Made by a program: the position numbers and the translations under genes. Under the pieces are notes generated by a model that ran no database searches, had not been told where the DNA came from, and saw only the letters and a program-made list of their open reading frames with translations. A stretch of DNA of 64,000 nucleotides from Chondrinema litorale (GTDB taxonomy: Bacteria; Bacteroidota; Bacteroidia; Cytophagales; Flammeovirgaceae), in contig NZ_CP111043.1 of assembly GCF_026250525.1 (NCBI RefSeq), forward strand, positions 4,725,001-4,789,000, given 5' to 3'. This document shows positions 19,277 through 28,435 of the stretch, one piece after another (within the stretch, counting starts at the first letter, position 1; the number at the start of each line of letters is the position of its first letter).

Positions 19277-20281
19277 ATGAGTTTATTAAAATTTACAGAT
19301 TATGGAATTTACTGTGAAAAAGGAGATTTTTTTATTGATCCTCTAAAACCTGTAAAAAAAGCACTTATAACTCATGGGCATTCAGATCATGCCAGACCAA
19401 ACTCTAAATATTACTTGGCTCATAATGATTCCATTCCAGTTATGAAACTTCGGTTAGGAAATCATATAAAAGTTCAAGGAATAAACTATGCCGAAGTAAA
19501 ACAAATTAATAATGTAAAAGTAAGTTTCCATCCTGCTGGACATATACTAGGTTCTTCTCAAATAAAAGTAACCGATGGCAAAGAAACTTGGGTAGTCTCT
19601 GGCGATTATAAATTAGAAGATGATGGCATATGCACTCCATTTGAACCGGTTAAATGCACACACTTTATTACAGAATCTACTTTTGGTTTGCCTGTGTACA
19701 ATTGGGAAGATCAAGAAGTAATTTTTAATGATATAAATCGCTGGTGGCAAAAAAATAAGCAAGAAGGTAAAAACTCTGTTTTATTTGCTTATGCATTAGG
19801 CAAAGCACAAAGGTTAATTAAAGGCTTAGATAAAAGTTTAGGCGAAGTTTTTTTACATGGTGCAGTTTGGAATGTAGTTGAAAGTGACAAAAAAAATTAT
19901 AAATTTGATATCAACATTAACCCTATAAACAAAGACACCCCAACAGCAAAATTTAAGCAACAATTAATAGTAGCACCTCCTTCTGCTTTTGGTAGTCCTT
20001 GGATGCGTAAATTTAATCCTTATACTACTGGAATTGCCTCTGGTTGGATGGCAATTAGAGGCATGAAAAGAAGAAGAGCTGTGGACACTGGTTTTGTTAT
20101 GTCTGACCATGCAGACTGGAAAGGTTTATTAAAAGCGGTAAAAGAAAGTGAAGCTGAAAATATATTTGTTACTCATGGCTATACAGATATTTTCAGTAAA
20201 TACTTGCAAGAGCAAGGATACAACTCTCATGTAGTAGCAACACATATTAATTGGACTGATGCAAATCAGAATGATTTGTAA
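19277..20281 (+). CDS. Ligase-associated DNA exonuclease (metallo-beta-lactamase fold)
   Basis: The zinc-binding motif HGHSDH occurs at residues 33-38, followed by the family pattern FHPAGHILGSSQI and VVSGDYKLEDDGIC, with C-terminal FVMSDHADW and IFVTHGY. The protein belongs to the beta-CASP-like branch (beta-lactamase/beta-CASP/SNM1-type) found with ATP-dependent DNA ligase, an Lhr-type helicase and a MPE phosphoesterase, and is annotated as ligase-associated DNA exonuclease. Those partners are not adjacent: the next gene is a TonB receptor. The 334-residue length is normal. The start ATG at 19277 opens MSLLKFTDYGIYC, matching the family N-terminus. It is expected to act on DNA ends in repair, but its role here is by family only. 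Confidence 0.88.
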   Translation: MSLLKFTDYGIYCEKGDFFIDPLKPVKKALITHGHSDHARPNSKYYLAHNDSIPVMKLRLGNHIKVQGINYAEVKQINNVKVSFHPAGHILGSSQIKVTDGKETWVVSGDYKLEDDGICTPFEPVKCTHFITESTFGLPVYNWEDQEVIFNDINRWWQKNKQEGKNSVLFAYALGKAQRLIKGLDKSLGEVFLHGAVWNVVESDKKNYKFDININPINKDTPTAKFKQQLIVAPPSAFGSPWMRKFNPYTTGIASGWMAIRGMKRRRAVDTGFVMSDHADWKGLLKAVKESEAENIFVTHGYTDIFSKYLQEQGYNSHVVATHINWTDANQNDL

Positions 20282-20437
20282 TTCATGCTCACACAAGTTA
20301 AATCATGATTGAGTAATTTAAAATTTTGCATACAGCATTATTTCTATATTCAATTAATGCATTTTAATACTTTTGCTAATAACCATAGATACACTAGCTA
20401 TAAAAATCAAACAATTTCATCAATTATTATTTAAACT

Positions 20438-22855
20438 ATGAACAGAATTTTACTACTAGCTTTTTTTATCTTCCAATGCTCACTGGCATTCTCTCAAGAT
20501 TCAAAAGAAATTATTATTCTAAATAATTTCGATCAGGAGCCTATAGAAGGTGTAGTAATAAGAGCCAAATCTAAACCTAGCTTAATCGCAGTTACTAATC
20601 GAAAAGGGCAGGTAAATATCGAAAGGTTTAACACTAACGAAACTTTAGTGATCACACATGTAGGCTTCGGAACTAAAACAATTAAGTTATCAGAAATTAT
20701 AGCCAGCAATGGTACACTCGCACTAGAAGAAAGTCTTATTAGCCTAGAAGAAGTATTACTTTCTGCAAATAAATTTGAACAGGAAAAAAAGTATATACCT
20801 AATCAGATAATTGGTATACAACCAAAAGATATTGCTTTTAAAAACCCTCAAACCACTGCAGATATGCTGCAACAAACTGGTCAGGTTTTTATGCAAAAAA
20901 GCCAGCTTGGTGGTGGCAGCCCGATGATTAGAGGCTTTGCAGCCAATTCGTTATTAATTGTAGTAGATGGAGTAAGATTGAATAATGCCATTTACAGAAG
21001 CGGAAACTTACAAAACTTAATATCTTTAGATGCAAATGTATTAGAAAGTGCCGAAGTAGTTTTTGGCCCCGGCTCTGTTATGTATGGTAGCGATGCACTA
21101 GGTGGTGTTATGGATTTTCACACAAGAACACCAGAATTTAGCAACACAGGTAAATTGCATGTAGAAGGAAGCGCTTTAGCCAGATACTCTACCGCTAACA
21201 ATGAGAATACAGGGCATTTCGATATTAACCTTGCTGGAAAAAGATGGTCTTTATTAAGTAGTGCCACCTATTCAGACTTCGATGATTTAAGAAGTGGTGG
21301 AAACAGACCAGACGATTACGCAGACTTTGGAAAAAGATTAGAATATGTGGTAAGAGTAGATGGTGAAGACCAAGTAGTCGCTAATGATGATTACAACGTG
21401 CAAAAATTCTCTGGCTACAATCAGTTAAACCTCACTAACAAATTAGCTTTTAAAGCCTCAGACTATGTAGACTTTACATATAGTTTCCATTACTCAAAGA
21501 CTTCTGATGTTCCTAGATACGATAGACTGATCCAAAGAAGAAGTGGGGCATTAAGATATGCAGAATGGTACTACTCTCCACAAACTTGGCAACTACATGC
21601 TTTAAAAGCAGATATTACAAAGAAAACTGCATTATTCGAGCGTCTTAAAAACACCTTTGCTTACCAAAAAGTAGAAGAAGGAAGAAACGACCGTAGTTTT
21701 GGTAGTGCTAACCTAAGACAAAGAGTTGAATCTGTAGATGTATTTTCTTGGAACTTAGATGCAGAAAAAGGTTTAGCAAACGAAAAAGTTGAACTATTTT
21801 ATGGTTTAGAATTGGTCCACAATAAGGTAAATTCTACTGGTCATATATATAATATCGAAACACTAGAAGCTACACCTACTTCTACCAGATATCCAAGCGG
21901 TGGAAGCGATCTTACCAATGCTGCTGTATATACAAGTGCTAAATATTTTCACAGCGATAAACTTACTTTTTCAGCAGGTATTAGAGCCAATTATGTTTCA
22001 CTTTCAGCCGTATTCGACGATAAATCATTCTACCCTTTTCCATATGATGAAACAAGTTTAAACACTGGTTCAATCAATGGTAGTTTAGGTTTAACTTACC
22101 GCCCAGATAATAAAACTCAGTTAAACTTTAACATGTCTAGTGGCTTTAGAGCTCCTAACATAGACGATGTTGGTAAAGTTTTCGATTCTGGTGATGGCAT
22201 TGTTGTAGTTCCCAACCCAGACTTAAAACCCGAAAACAGCTACAATATAGAAGGTGGAATTAGCAAGGCTTTATTTGATAAAGTTAAATTTGATCTTACG
22301 CTGTTTTATAGCTACCTAACTGATGCGATGGTTAGAAGAGCATATTCATTTAATGATCAAGATTCTATTTTGTATGATGGAACCCTAAGCGAAGTGCAAG
22401 CAGAAACTAACACAGGTAAAGCTTACATCTGGGGAGTGAGTACTTCTTTAAGTTATGAAATTAGCAGAAACTTTAGCTTGAGAGGCACTTATAATTATAC
22501 TGATGGAAAAGATAAAACTGATAATATCCCTTTAAGACACGTTCCTCCTGTTTACGGTCAAGTTTCTTTAATGTATAAAAACAAAAATCTACTGGTTGAG
22601 CTTTTCAGCGATTACAACGGTTGGATGAGATTTGAAGACCTGGCTCCTTCTGAAGTTGACAAAGACTATCTTTATACAGAAGATGGCACTCCTGCTTGGG
22701 TAACTTTTAATACAAGAGCTTCTTACCGTTTTGCCAATGGATTGTTTCTTCAAGCTGCTTTGGAGAACATTACAGATTTACATTATAGACCATATAGTTC
22801 CGGAATAAGTGCAGCAGGAAGAAATTTTATTATTAGCGCAAGATATAATTTTTAG
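20438..22855 (+). CDS. TonB-dependent outer membrane receptor
   Basis: Residues 1-20 are a signal peptide (ending SQD). A carboxypeptidase-regulatory-like domain follows (about 22-105), then the plug (about 120-235: TTADMLQQTGQVFMQKSQ, PMIRGFAANSLLIVVDGVRL), then a beta barrel of about 570 residues ending in the outer-membrane recognition pattern ARYNF with terminal phenylalanine. The plug and RGF/DGVRLNNA motifs fit the FhuA/FepA/BtuB-type receptors more than SusC, which is about 1000 residues. It transports a metal chelate, vitamin or similar small ligand using TonB energy; the ligand is unknown. No SusD, periplasmic binding protein or regulator is adjacent. A strong hairpin terminator follows. 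Confidence 0.93.
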   Translation: MNRILLLAFFIFQCSLAFSQDSKEIIILNNFDQEPIEGVVIRAKSKPSLIAVTNRKGQVNIERFNTNETLVITHVGFGTKTIKLSEIIASNGTLALEESLISLEEVLLSANKFEQEKKYIPNQIIGIQPKDIAFKNPQTTADMLQQTGQVFMQKSQLGGGSPMIRGFAANSLLIVVDGVRLNNAIYRSGNLQNLISLDANVLESAEVVFGPGSVMYGSDALGGVMDFHTRTPEFSNTGKLHVEGSALARYSTANNENTGHFDINLAGKRWSLLSSATYSDFDDLRSGGNRPDDYADFGKRLEYVVRVDGEDQVVANDDYNVQKFSGYNQLNLTNKLAFKASDYVDFTYSFHYSKTSDVPRYDRLIQRRSGALRYAEWYYSPQTWQLHALKADITKKTALFERLKNTFAYQKVEEGRNDRSFGSANLRQRVESVDVFSWNLDAEKGLANEKVELFYGLELVHNKVNSTGHIYNIETLEATPTSTRYPSGGSDLTNAAVYTSAKYFHSDKLTFSAGIRANYVSLSAVFDDKSFYPFPYDETSLNTGSINGSLGLTYRPDNKTQLNFNMSSGFRAPNIDDVGKVFDSGDGIVVVPNPDLKPENSYNIEGGISKALFDKVKFDLTLFYSYLTDAMVRRAYSFNDQDSILYDGTLSEVQAETNTGKAYIWGVSTSLSYEISRNFSLRGTYNYTDGKDKTDNIPLRHVPPVYGQVSLMYKNKNLLVELFSDYNGWMRFEDLAPSEVDKDYLYTEDGTPAWVTFNTRASYRFANGLFLQAALENITDLHYRPYSSGISAAGRNFIISARYNF

Positions 22856-22893
22856 TTTTTTTCTAAGGCATCATTAAATAGCAATAATTAAGC

Positions 22894-22924
22894 AAAAGTA
22901 AGTACATGTACTTACTTTTTTTAT
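22894..22924 (+). terminator. Palindromic terminator after the TonB receptor
   Basis: A 26-base perfect palindrome (arms AAAAGTAAGTA and TACTTACTTTT around CATG) is followed by T residues and lies 38 bases after the receptor stop. The perfect symmetry also allows termination of transcription from the other side. Confidence 0.8.
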
Positions 22925-23221
22925 TTGTACCATATTTTAAGTTTTTTACAAAAAAAGATGTAAAAAACAATGAATAACCGCCCTATATATCACAATTCCT
23001 TAAAACTAATATAGAAAACCTAATCTTGAATTAACAATTTCTTAATTTTATCAGGTAAAATTTTCATTTACTTAAATTTTTAAGCAATCCATTAAAAAAT
23101 TTTAGTAATTTCTGTAAATATCACTAGATTTATCACCTAATAATCCAAGTTTAAGTACTTTTTCTTAAATTTGAGGTGATTTTTTAAAGCAATTTTTTCC
23201 AATTCAATAAAATCAACTAGA
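22925..23221 (+). promoter_or_regulatory. Upstream region of the GSII gene with a possible promoter
   Basis: These 297 bases hold no gene. A sequence TAAATTTG at 23166-23173 fits the Bacteroidota -7 consensus TAnnTTTG and ends 48 bases before the ATG at 23222. No good TTTG-type -33 element was found at the usual distance, so the call is weak. The rest is AT-rich with no other clear signal. Confidence 0.35.
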
Positions 23222-24241
23222 ATGGCGAAAGCAAAATTAGAGTACATTTGGCTTGATGGTTATAAACCAACACAAGGCCTAAGAAGCAAAACTAAAATTG
23301 AAAATAACTTCAGTGGTAAATTAGAAGACCTTCCTATGTGGTCATTTGACGGTAGTTCAACTGAACAAGCTGAAGGTGGTGCATCTGACTGTTTATTAAA
23401 ACCTGTTGCTTTATTTCCAGATCCGGCTAGAAAAGACGGTTGGTTAGTAATGACAGAAGTATTAAATGCTGATGGCACTCCACATGAATCTAACGGTAGA
23501 GCTACTATAGATGATGAGGACAACGATTTCTGGTTTGGTTTTGAACAAGAATATTTCCTATGGAATCCAGAAACTGACTTACCATTAGGTTTCCCAGCAA
23601 ACGGTTACCCTGCACCACAAGGACCTTACTATTGCGGTGTTGGTGGAACTTCTGCATACGGAAGAGAAATTATTGAAGAACACCTAGATATCTGCCTTGA
23701 AGCAGGTCTTAACGTTGAAGGTATCAACGCTGAGGTTGCTACAGGACAGTGGGAATTCCAAATTTTCGCTAAAGGAGCTGAGGCTGCTGGTGATCAAATT
23801 TGGGTTGCGAGATACCTTTTAGAAAGAACTGCTGAGAAATATGGTTTATCAATCAACTGGCACTGTAAGCCTCTTGGTGATACTGACTGGAATGGTTCTG
23901 GTATGCACGCTAACTTCTCTAACTCTCCATTAAGAGAGTCTGGTTCTAAAGAAGTATACGATACAATCTGCCAAGCATTTGCTCCTGCAGATATCATAAA
24001 AGCTCATATTGATGTATATGGTGCTGATAACCACTTAAGATTAACTGGTAAGCACGAAACTCAATCTATCGACAAATTCTCTTACGGAATTTCAGATAGA
24101 GGTGCTTCAATCAGAATTCCTATCGCTACTGTAGAGAAAGGATGGAAAGGATGGTTAGAAGACCGTCGTCCTAACTCTGCTGCTGATCCATACAAAGTAG
24201 CTGGAAGAATCATCAAAACTGTAAAAAGCGCAGCTGTATAA
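23222..24241 (+). CDS. glnII: Glutamine synthetase type II (eukaryote-like)
   Basis: A 339-residue protein with the GSII signature set: N-terminal beta-Grasp segment (KLEYIWLDGYKPTQGLRSKT, MWSFDGSST), then WFGFEQEYFLW, NAEVATGQWEFQIF, the NWHCKPLGDTDWNGSGMHAN glutamate-binding region, and DRGASIRIPIATV. GSII is about 340-370 residues, against 450-470 for GSI and about 720 for GSIII. The enzyme makes glutamine from glutamate, ammonia and ATP. It is followed after a terminator (24266-24297) by a type III enzyme, so the two are adjacent but separately transcribed. There is no Tyr adenylylation motif (a GSI feature), so regulation is likely transcriptional. Confidence 0.95.
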   Translation: MAKAKLEYIWLDGYKPTQGLRSKTKIENNFSGKLEDLPMWSFDGSSTEQAEGGASDCLLKPVALFPDPARKDGWLVMTEVLNADGTPHESNGRATIDDEDNDFWFGFEQEYFLWNPETDLPLGFPANGYPAPQGPYYCGVGGTSAYGREIIEEHLDICLEAGLNVEGINAEVATGQWEFQIFAKGAEAAGDQIWVARYLLERTAEKYGLSINWHCKPLGDTDWNGSGMHANFSNSPLRESGSKEVYDTICQAFAPADIIKAHIDVYGADNHLRLTGKHETQSIDKFSYGISDRGASIRIPIATVEKGWKGWLEDRRPNSAADPYKVAGRIIKTVKSAAV

Positions 24242-24265
24242 GCGAAACTTTTTATTATTTCAAGG

Positions 24266-24297
24266 GCTGTTCGCAAACTGCGGACAGCTTTTTTTTT
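24266..24297 (+). terminator. Rho-independent terminator after the GSII gene
   Basis: Arms GCTGTTCGC (24266-24274) and GCGGACAGC (24280-24288) with one G-T pair around the loop AAACT, then nine T residues. A typical strong terminator, which separates the transcription of the two synthetases. Confidence 0.9.
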
Positions 24298-24422
24298 CGA
24301 TTATATAACCAATACAAAACACCTATCTACTTTTATTTGACTAAATTCAATCAATTTGATTCTTTTTTGAATCTTTTGAGAGAATTCAATCAGATAAAGT
24401 TTAATTAACAAACTTTTTTAAC

Positions 24423-26585
24423 ATGGCAATACTCCGCTTTAAAGCCCTAGAGCTTGCGCAAAACAGGCCACGCATACATGTTAGTCCTCCGTCTTCCAAA
24501 GTGTCAGATTATTTTGGAGACAATGCCTTTGGTATAAAACAAATGAAATATACCCTCTCTCCAGATGTATTTGAGAGACTGATTTATGCCATCCAAAAAG
24601 GAAAAAGAATTGATTTTGAAACAGCAAATGCCATTGCATCTGTAGTAAAAATATGGGCGCTAGATAAAGGAGCTACTCATTATACCCACTGGTTCCAACC
24701 ATTAACCGGTTCAACAGCCGAAAAACACGACGCATTTTTTGATTCAGATGCAGACATCGAAAACTTTAAAGGAACAGCCCTTGTACAACAAGAGCCAGAT
24801 GCTTCTTCCTTCCCGAGTGGAGGTATAAGAAGTACTTTTGAAGCCAGAGGATACACCGCTTGGGACCCAAGTTCTCCCATGTTTATTCTAAGCCATACAT
24901 TGTGTATTCCAACAGTATTTGTTTCTTATACTGGCGAGGCTTTAGATTATAAAGCACCACTACTAAAAGCCAATGAAATTATAAATAAAGCAGCTACAAG
25001 GGTTTGTCGATTTTTTGATAGAAATGTAAACGCTGTACAGGCATACCTTGGCTGCGAACAAGAATATTTTGTATTAGATCGAGCACTTTTTAACGCCCGA
25101 CCAGACTTAGTAATGGGCGGAAGAACTGTTTTCGGGCATAATCCGGCAAGAGGCCAACAGTTAGACGATCATTATTTTGGTTCAATCCCAACAAGAATTT
25201 ACGATTTTATGCAGGATTTCGAGATCGAGTGTTTAAAACTCGGAATACCTGTAAGAACAAGACATAACGAAGTGGCTCCCAGCCAGTTTGAAGTAGCTCC
25301 TTCATACGAAGAAATGAACGTAGCCACAGACCATAATCAATTGATGATGGATGTAATGGAAAGGGTTTCGCTCAAACACAATCTAAAAGTACTATTCCAC
25401 GAAAAACCATTTGCTGGTCTTAATGGTAGTGGTAACCATAATAACTGGTCGCTCATTACAAGTGATGGCATTAATCTTTTCCGTCCGAGTAGTAGTGCCA
25501 GAGAAAATTTACAGTTTCTTACATTTTTTGTCTGTACCGTTAAAGCTGTACACGACCATAATGAACTACTCAGAGCCAGTGTTGCTTCTGCCGGCAACGA
25601 TTACCGACTTGGTGGTCAAGAAGCCCCTCCTGCTATTATTTCTGTATTTATTGGAGAGAGATTAACTGCAGTACTTGATGAGTTGGAACATAATGGCAAC
25701 ATTAAAGTAAAAAAAGGTGATAATATGTACGTGAAGTTGGGTATCGATAAAATCCCTTCTATCATACAAGATAACACAGATAGAAACCGTACTTCACCAT
25801 TTGCTTTCACAGGTAATAAATTTGAGTTTAGAGCTGTTGGTTCAGAATCTAATGTAGCCGCTCCAATGACGGTATTAAACCTTGCTGTAGCAGATCAACT
25901 TAACAATTTTGCAACAGCAGTTGATAAAGAGATCAACACTGGTATGGAAAGAAGACTGGCTATAATTAAAATACTAAGAGATTACATTAAGTCTTCTAAA
26001 GCAGTAAGATTCGAAGGTGACGGTTATTCTGAAGATTGGATTAAAGAAGCAGAATCGAGAAAGCTTCCTCATATAAAAGATACACCAAGAGCACTTAAAG
26101 CATACATTAGCAAATCAACTAAAACACTCTATACAAAATATAAAATTTGTACAGAGCGAGAGTTGGAAGCTCGACATGAAATACTGTTGGAAAACTATAT
26201 CAAAAAAATACAAATAGAATCTCGTATTATGGGTGATTTAGCACTCAACCATATTATTCCAACCTCTGTTACTTATCAGAATATGCTTATCCAAAATGCG
26301 AATGGCTTAAAAGGTTTAGAGATAGATAATTCTGCAGTAATAAAAACCATTCAAGAAATTTCTGAGCATATCGATATCGTAAAAAACAGTGTGTACGAAA
26401 TGATTGAAGAGCGAAAGCGCATCAACAAGATTACAGATATAGAAGCGAAAGCTATAGCCTATTGCGATGATGTAAAAAGCAAGTATTTCAAGAAAATCAG
26501 ATACTCTGTAGATAAACTTGAATTATATGTCGATAGCGAAGTATGGCCTTTGCCTAAATACAGAGAGTTGTTGTTTATAAGATAG
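24423..26585 (+). CDS. glnN: Glutamine synthetase type III
   Basis: 720 residues, the normal size of the GSIII (GlnN) family, which is common in Bacteroidota and cyanobacteria. Family features seen are the N-terminal VSDYFGDNAFGIKQMK, THYTHWFQPLTG, LGCEQEYFVLD, the GSIII insertion with HNEVAPSQFEVAPSYEEMNV, NGSGNHNNWSL, and NDYRLGGQEAPPAIISVFIG. The C-terminal 150 residues are helical and GSIII-specific. It forms a dodecamer of two stacked hexamers and makes glutamine. The lipoprotein gene starts 18 bases downstream and could be read from the same transcript. A series of TTTGA repeats lies just upstream (24341-24380); these could include promoter elements but no consensus match was clear. Confidence 0.97.
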   Translation: MAILRFKALELAQNRPRIHVSPPSSKVSDYFGDNAFGIKQMKYTLSPDVFERLIYAIQKGKRIDFETANAIASVVKIWALDKGATHYTHWFQPLTGSTAEKHDAFFDSDADIENFKGTALVQQEPDASSFPSGGIRSTFEARGYTAWDPSSPMFILSHTLCIPTVFVSYTGEALDYKAPLLKANEIINKAATRVCRFFDRNVNAVQAYLGCEQEYFVLDRALFNARPDLVMGGRTVFGHNPARGQQLDDHYFGSIPTRIYDFMQDFEIECLKLGIPVRTRHNEVAPSQFEVAPSYEEMNVATDHNQLMMDVMERVSLKHNLKVLFHEKPFAGLNGSGNHNNWSLITSDGINLFRPSSSARENLQFLTFFVCTVKAVHDHNELLRASVASAGNDYRLGGQEAPPAIISVFIGERLTAVLDELEHNGNIKVKKGDNMYVKLGIDKIPSIIQDNTDRNRTSPFAFTGNKFEFRAVGSESNVAAPMTVLNLAVADQLNNFATAVDKEINTGMERRLAIIKILRDYIKSSKAVRFEGDGYSEDWIKEAESRKLPHIKDTPRALKAYISKSTKTLYTKYKICTERELEARHEILLENYIKKIQIESRIMGDLALNHIIPTSVTYQNMLIQNANGLKGLEIDNSAVIKTIQEISEHIDIVKNSVYEMIEERKRINKITDIEAKAIAYCDDVKSKYFKKIRYSVDKLELYVDSEVWPLPKYRELLFIR

Positions 26586-26603
26586 TTGCCAATAACTTAA
26601 CTT

Positions 26604-27119
26604 GTGCGCAAGAGGAGAAATATACTCAACATAATTGTTTTTAGTATCATGTTCATCAGTTGTAATTCAACTGAGCAAGCTTCAACTAAAATTTCAGCAG
26701 ATTTATTCTATAATTGGTTGAAGTTAGGAAGTTTTTATGGAAGACCTGACAGCCTCTTGTCTAACTATTTAAATCGGAAGGATAGTCTAGGTTATGAAGG
26801 AATGATGAAAGAAGACTCAAGCACTACAAAGTATTTGAAAGTACTTGAAGAAAATGATCTTTTAATAAGTCCTTTCATCTATCTAAAAGCTGATAATGGA
26901 CATACATTTTTACTTTTTATGAATGAAGATGACTATAGTAATTTCAACAGCTTTAATTATCACGAATTAATAGACAACAAACAAAAAATTAGAGTAGAAG
27001 CTGAAATTGATAGTCTTTATGATAACATGTATGTCTCCAAGAAAATAATTTCAGTCAAATTAACTGAAGGACAAACTCTTCAACAAGAAGGAAAATTCAA
27101 GATTGAGGAATATCGATAA
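26604..27119 (+). CDS. Putative lipoprotein, 171 aa, unknown family
   Basis: A basic N-terminus (MRKRRN) and a hydrophobic stretch ending in the lipobox FISC (cysteine at residue 20) give a clear SPII lipoprotein signal. The rest is a soluble, mixed alpha/beta domain (YNWLKLGSFYGRPDSLL, PFIYLKADNGHTFLLFMNED); I do not recognise the family. The start is a GTG at 26604, since no ATG precedes the signal peptide in frame. The 18-bp gap to the GSIII stop suggests shared transcription, yet a functional tie to nitrogen metabolism is not supported by sequence. A terminator follows at 27154. Confidence 0.7.
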   Translation: MRKRRNILNIIVFSIMFISCNSTEQASTKISADLFYNWLKLGSFYGRPDSLLSNYLNRKDSLGYEGMMKEDSSTTKYLKVLEENDLLISPFIYLKADNGHTFLLFMNEDDYSNFNSFNYHELIDNKQKIRVEAEIDSLYDNMYVSKKIISVKLTEGQTLQQEGKFKIEEYR

Positions 27120-27153
27120 TAATATGTGAATAACAACCATCACTTTAATAGAT

Positions 27154-27187
27154 AAAGCATTTCAACGGAATTTGAAATGCTTTTTTT
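27154..27187 (+). terminator. Rho-independent terminator after the lipoprotein gene
   Basis: Arms AAAGCATTTCAA and TTTGAAATGCTTT surround the loop CGGAA and are followed by T residues. Located 35 bases after the stop codon. Confidence 0.85.
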
Positions 27188-27253
27188 GATCGTATTCTAA
27201 CCCCAATAGATAGTAACCCAAGCAATAGAAGGAATAAATAATTTTATTTTATT

Positions 27254-28342
27254 TAGGACTTACGCATTTAAGTTAAAAATGATAATAGGATTAGCAAGAA
27301 TCTGTTTAAGATAGTTGCTGAACGGAAGTACTTTGATTTGATAGAGCGTTGTTTTCAACTGTTTTGCAAGGAGTTTCAGCCCTATCCAAGCCTGGTAGCA
27401 GCAAGCTAGATGGTTCCTCTGGGAGATTGCCTTTCGGCATTGGCACTTCTCAGAGCCTGTAAGCTGTTTGTATTCCCTGTGGAACTGCTCAATCTGCCAT
27501 CTGATCTGGGATTCGTTTTCGGCCTCAAATACATTCATCCTGTCCGATAGATCATTTGTGATCACCCATTCAATGTCCCCGTTTAGGGAGACTATCTTGA
27601 ATAATTTGACGGGGTAAGGGTATTTTTTGAGTTTGACCTGTACGCCTTCCAGCAGTTGCCTACCGGAAAGCTCGACTGTGCCCACAGCCTGCATCCCTGT
27701 GTCTCTGGATAGGCTGACTTGGCGGTTGCTCTTCAGGGTAGTGAAGAATGTCCAGCCGCTTCTGTGCACAAGCTTAAGGTTGTCCATGGAAGCATACCAG
27801 CTGTCAAAAAGTATCTTTTTGGCTTTCAGGTCTTTACGCATGGTCATTCGGGTGAACATCTCCTGGAAATGGTCATTCTTGGTCTTCTTATCCGTTTCTG
27901 GGTGGTAGATTCGGTAATCGATAGGATAGTAATCCCCATCAATGCCATTGCTGTGTACCATGTTTACCAGATTGATCCCATTGACTAGGCCATGCTCATT
28001 GCCTGAGTACTGCCTTTTGGCCAATTCTATATACCGGGAATACCTCTTTGCCTGAACACTGTCATCGACAAGGATAAATGAGTCTGCGCTATCTTGGAGA
28101 TGGCCCTTGACAATATCCCACAGGTCGGAAGAGGTAAATTTAGAATGGGCTAGAAAACGTGTGACTTGGTCATGACTGACATCCATAGAATGGGCTGCCA
28201 TGTGGGTACAGGTATAATTCCCGTGAGTATGGAGAAGATATGATATGTACAGAGATTTATCCATATAAATTAGTATTAAAAAAAACAATCTCTCAAATCT
28301 TGAGCATTTTTGCTAGAGAAATTTAATATTGCGTAAGTCCTA
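27254..28342 (-). mobile_element. Complete insertion sequence, 1089 bp (IS4/IS701-type), 13-bp inverted repeats
   Basis: Perfect terminal inverted repeats TAGGACTTACGCA (27254-27266) and its complement (28330-28342) bound the transposase gene. The flanks repeat TTATT on both sides (27249-27253 and 28343-28347), which could be a 5-bp target duplication, but the region is AT-rich, so chance cannot be excluded. By eye the element has clearly higher GC than its neighbours, a sign of recent transfer. It sits in the intergenic space after the lipoprotein terminator and 94 bp before the coiled-coil gene. Confidence 0.88.
27260..28264 (-). CDS. DDE transposase of the 1089-bp IS (IS4/IS701-like)
   Basis: An RNase H-fold DDE transposase of 334 residues. 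The catalytic candidates are the aspartates in SFILVDDSV and KKILFDSWYAS, and the glutamate in RWQIEQFHREYKQ. This W-x-I-E-x-FH-R-x-x-KQ arrangement is shared by IS4/IS701-type enzymes. The ATG at 28264 (MDKSLYISYLL) is preferred to the upstream in-frame ATG at 28288. The TAA stop lies inside the left terminal repeat, a compact arrangement. The frame looks intact, so the element may be active. The family label is by motif only, since ISfinder cannot be consulted here. Confidence 0.85.
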   Translation of the reverse strand: MDKSLYISYLLHTHGNYTCTHMAAHSMDVSHDQVTRFLAHSKFTSSDLWDIVKGHLQDSADSFILVDDSVQAKRYSRYIELAKRQYSGNEHGLVNGINLVNMVHSNGIDGDYYPIDYRIYHPETDKKTKNDHFQEMFTRMTMRKDLKAKKILFDSWYASMDNLKLVHRSGWTFFTTLKSNRQVSLSRDTGMQAVGTVELSGRQLLEGVQVKLKKYPYPVKLFKIVSLNGDIEWVITNDLSDRMNVFEAENESQIRWQIEQFHREYKQLTGSEKCQCRKAISQRNHLACCYQAWIGLKLLAKQLKTTLYQIKVLPFSNYLKQILANPIIIFNLNA

Positions 28343-28435
28343 TTATTATTATCTGCATAAATTATATAACATTTAAAATAATCGCGTTAACCCATCAAAA
28401 ACATCCCTCACGATTTTTTATACTAATATTCTTAT

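Noticed and set aside
20368..20375. TACTTTTG upstream of the TonB receptor as a Bacteroidota -7 promoter element
   Set aside because: The octamer fits TAnnTTTG but no TTTG-like -33 element lies at a proper distance, and such octamers are frequent by chance in this AT-rich DNA.
24341..24380. TTTGA repeats before glnN as an operator array
   Set aside because: They are short, irregular and in AT-rich DNA; no consistent spacing or dyad was seen.
27627..27988. Two overlapping plus-strand frames inside the IS
   Set aside because: They are antisense to a complete transposase gene with correct catalytic motifs.
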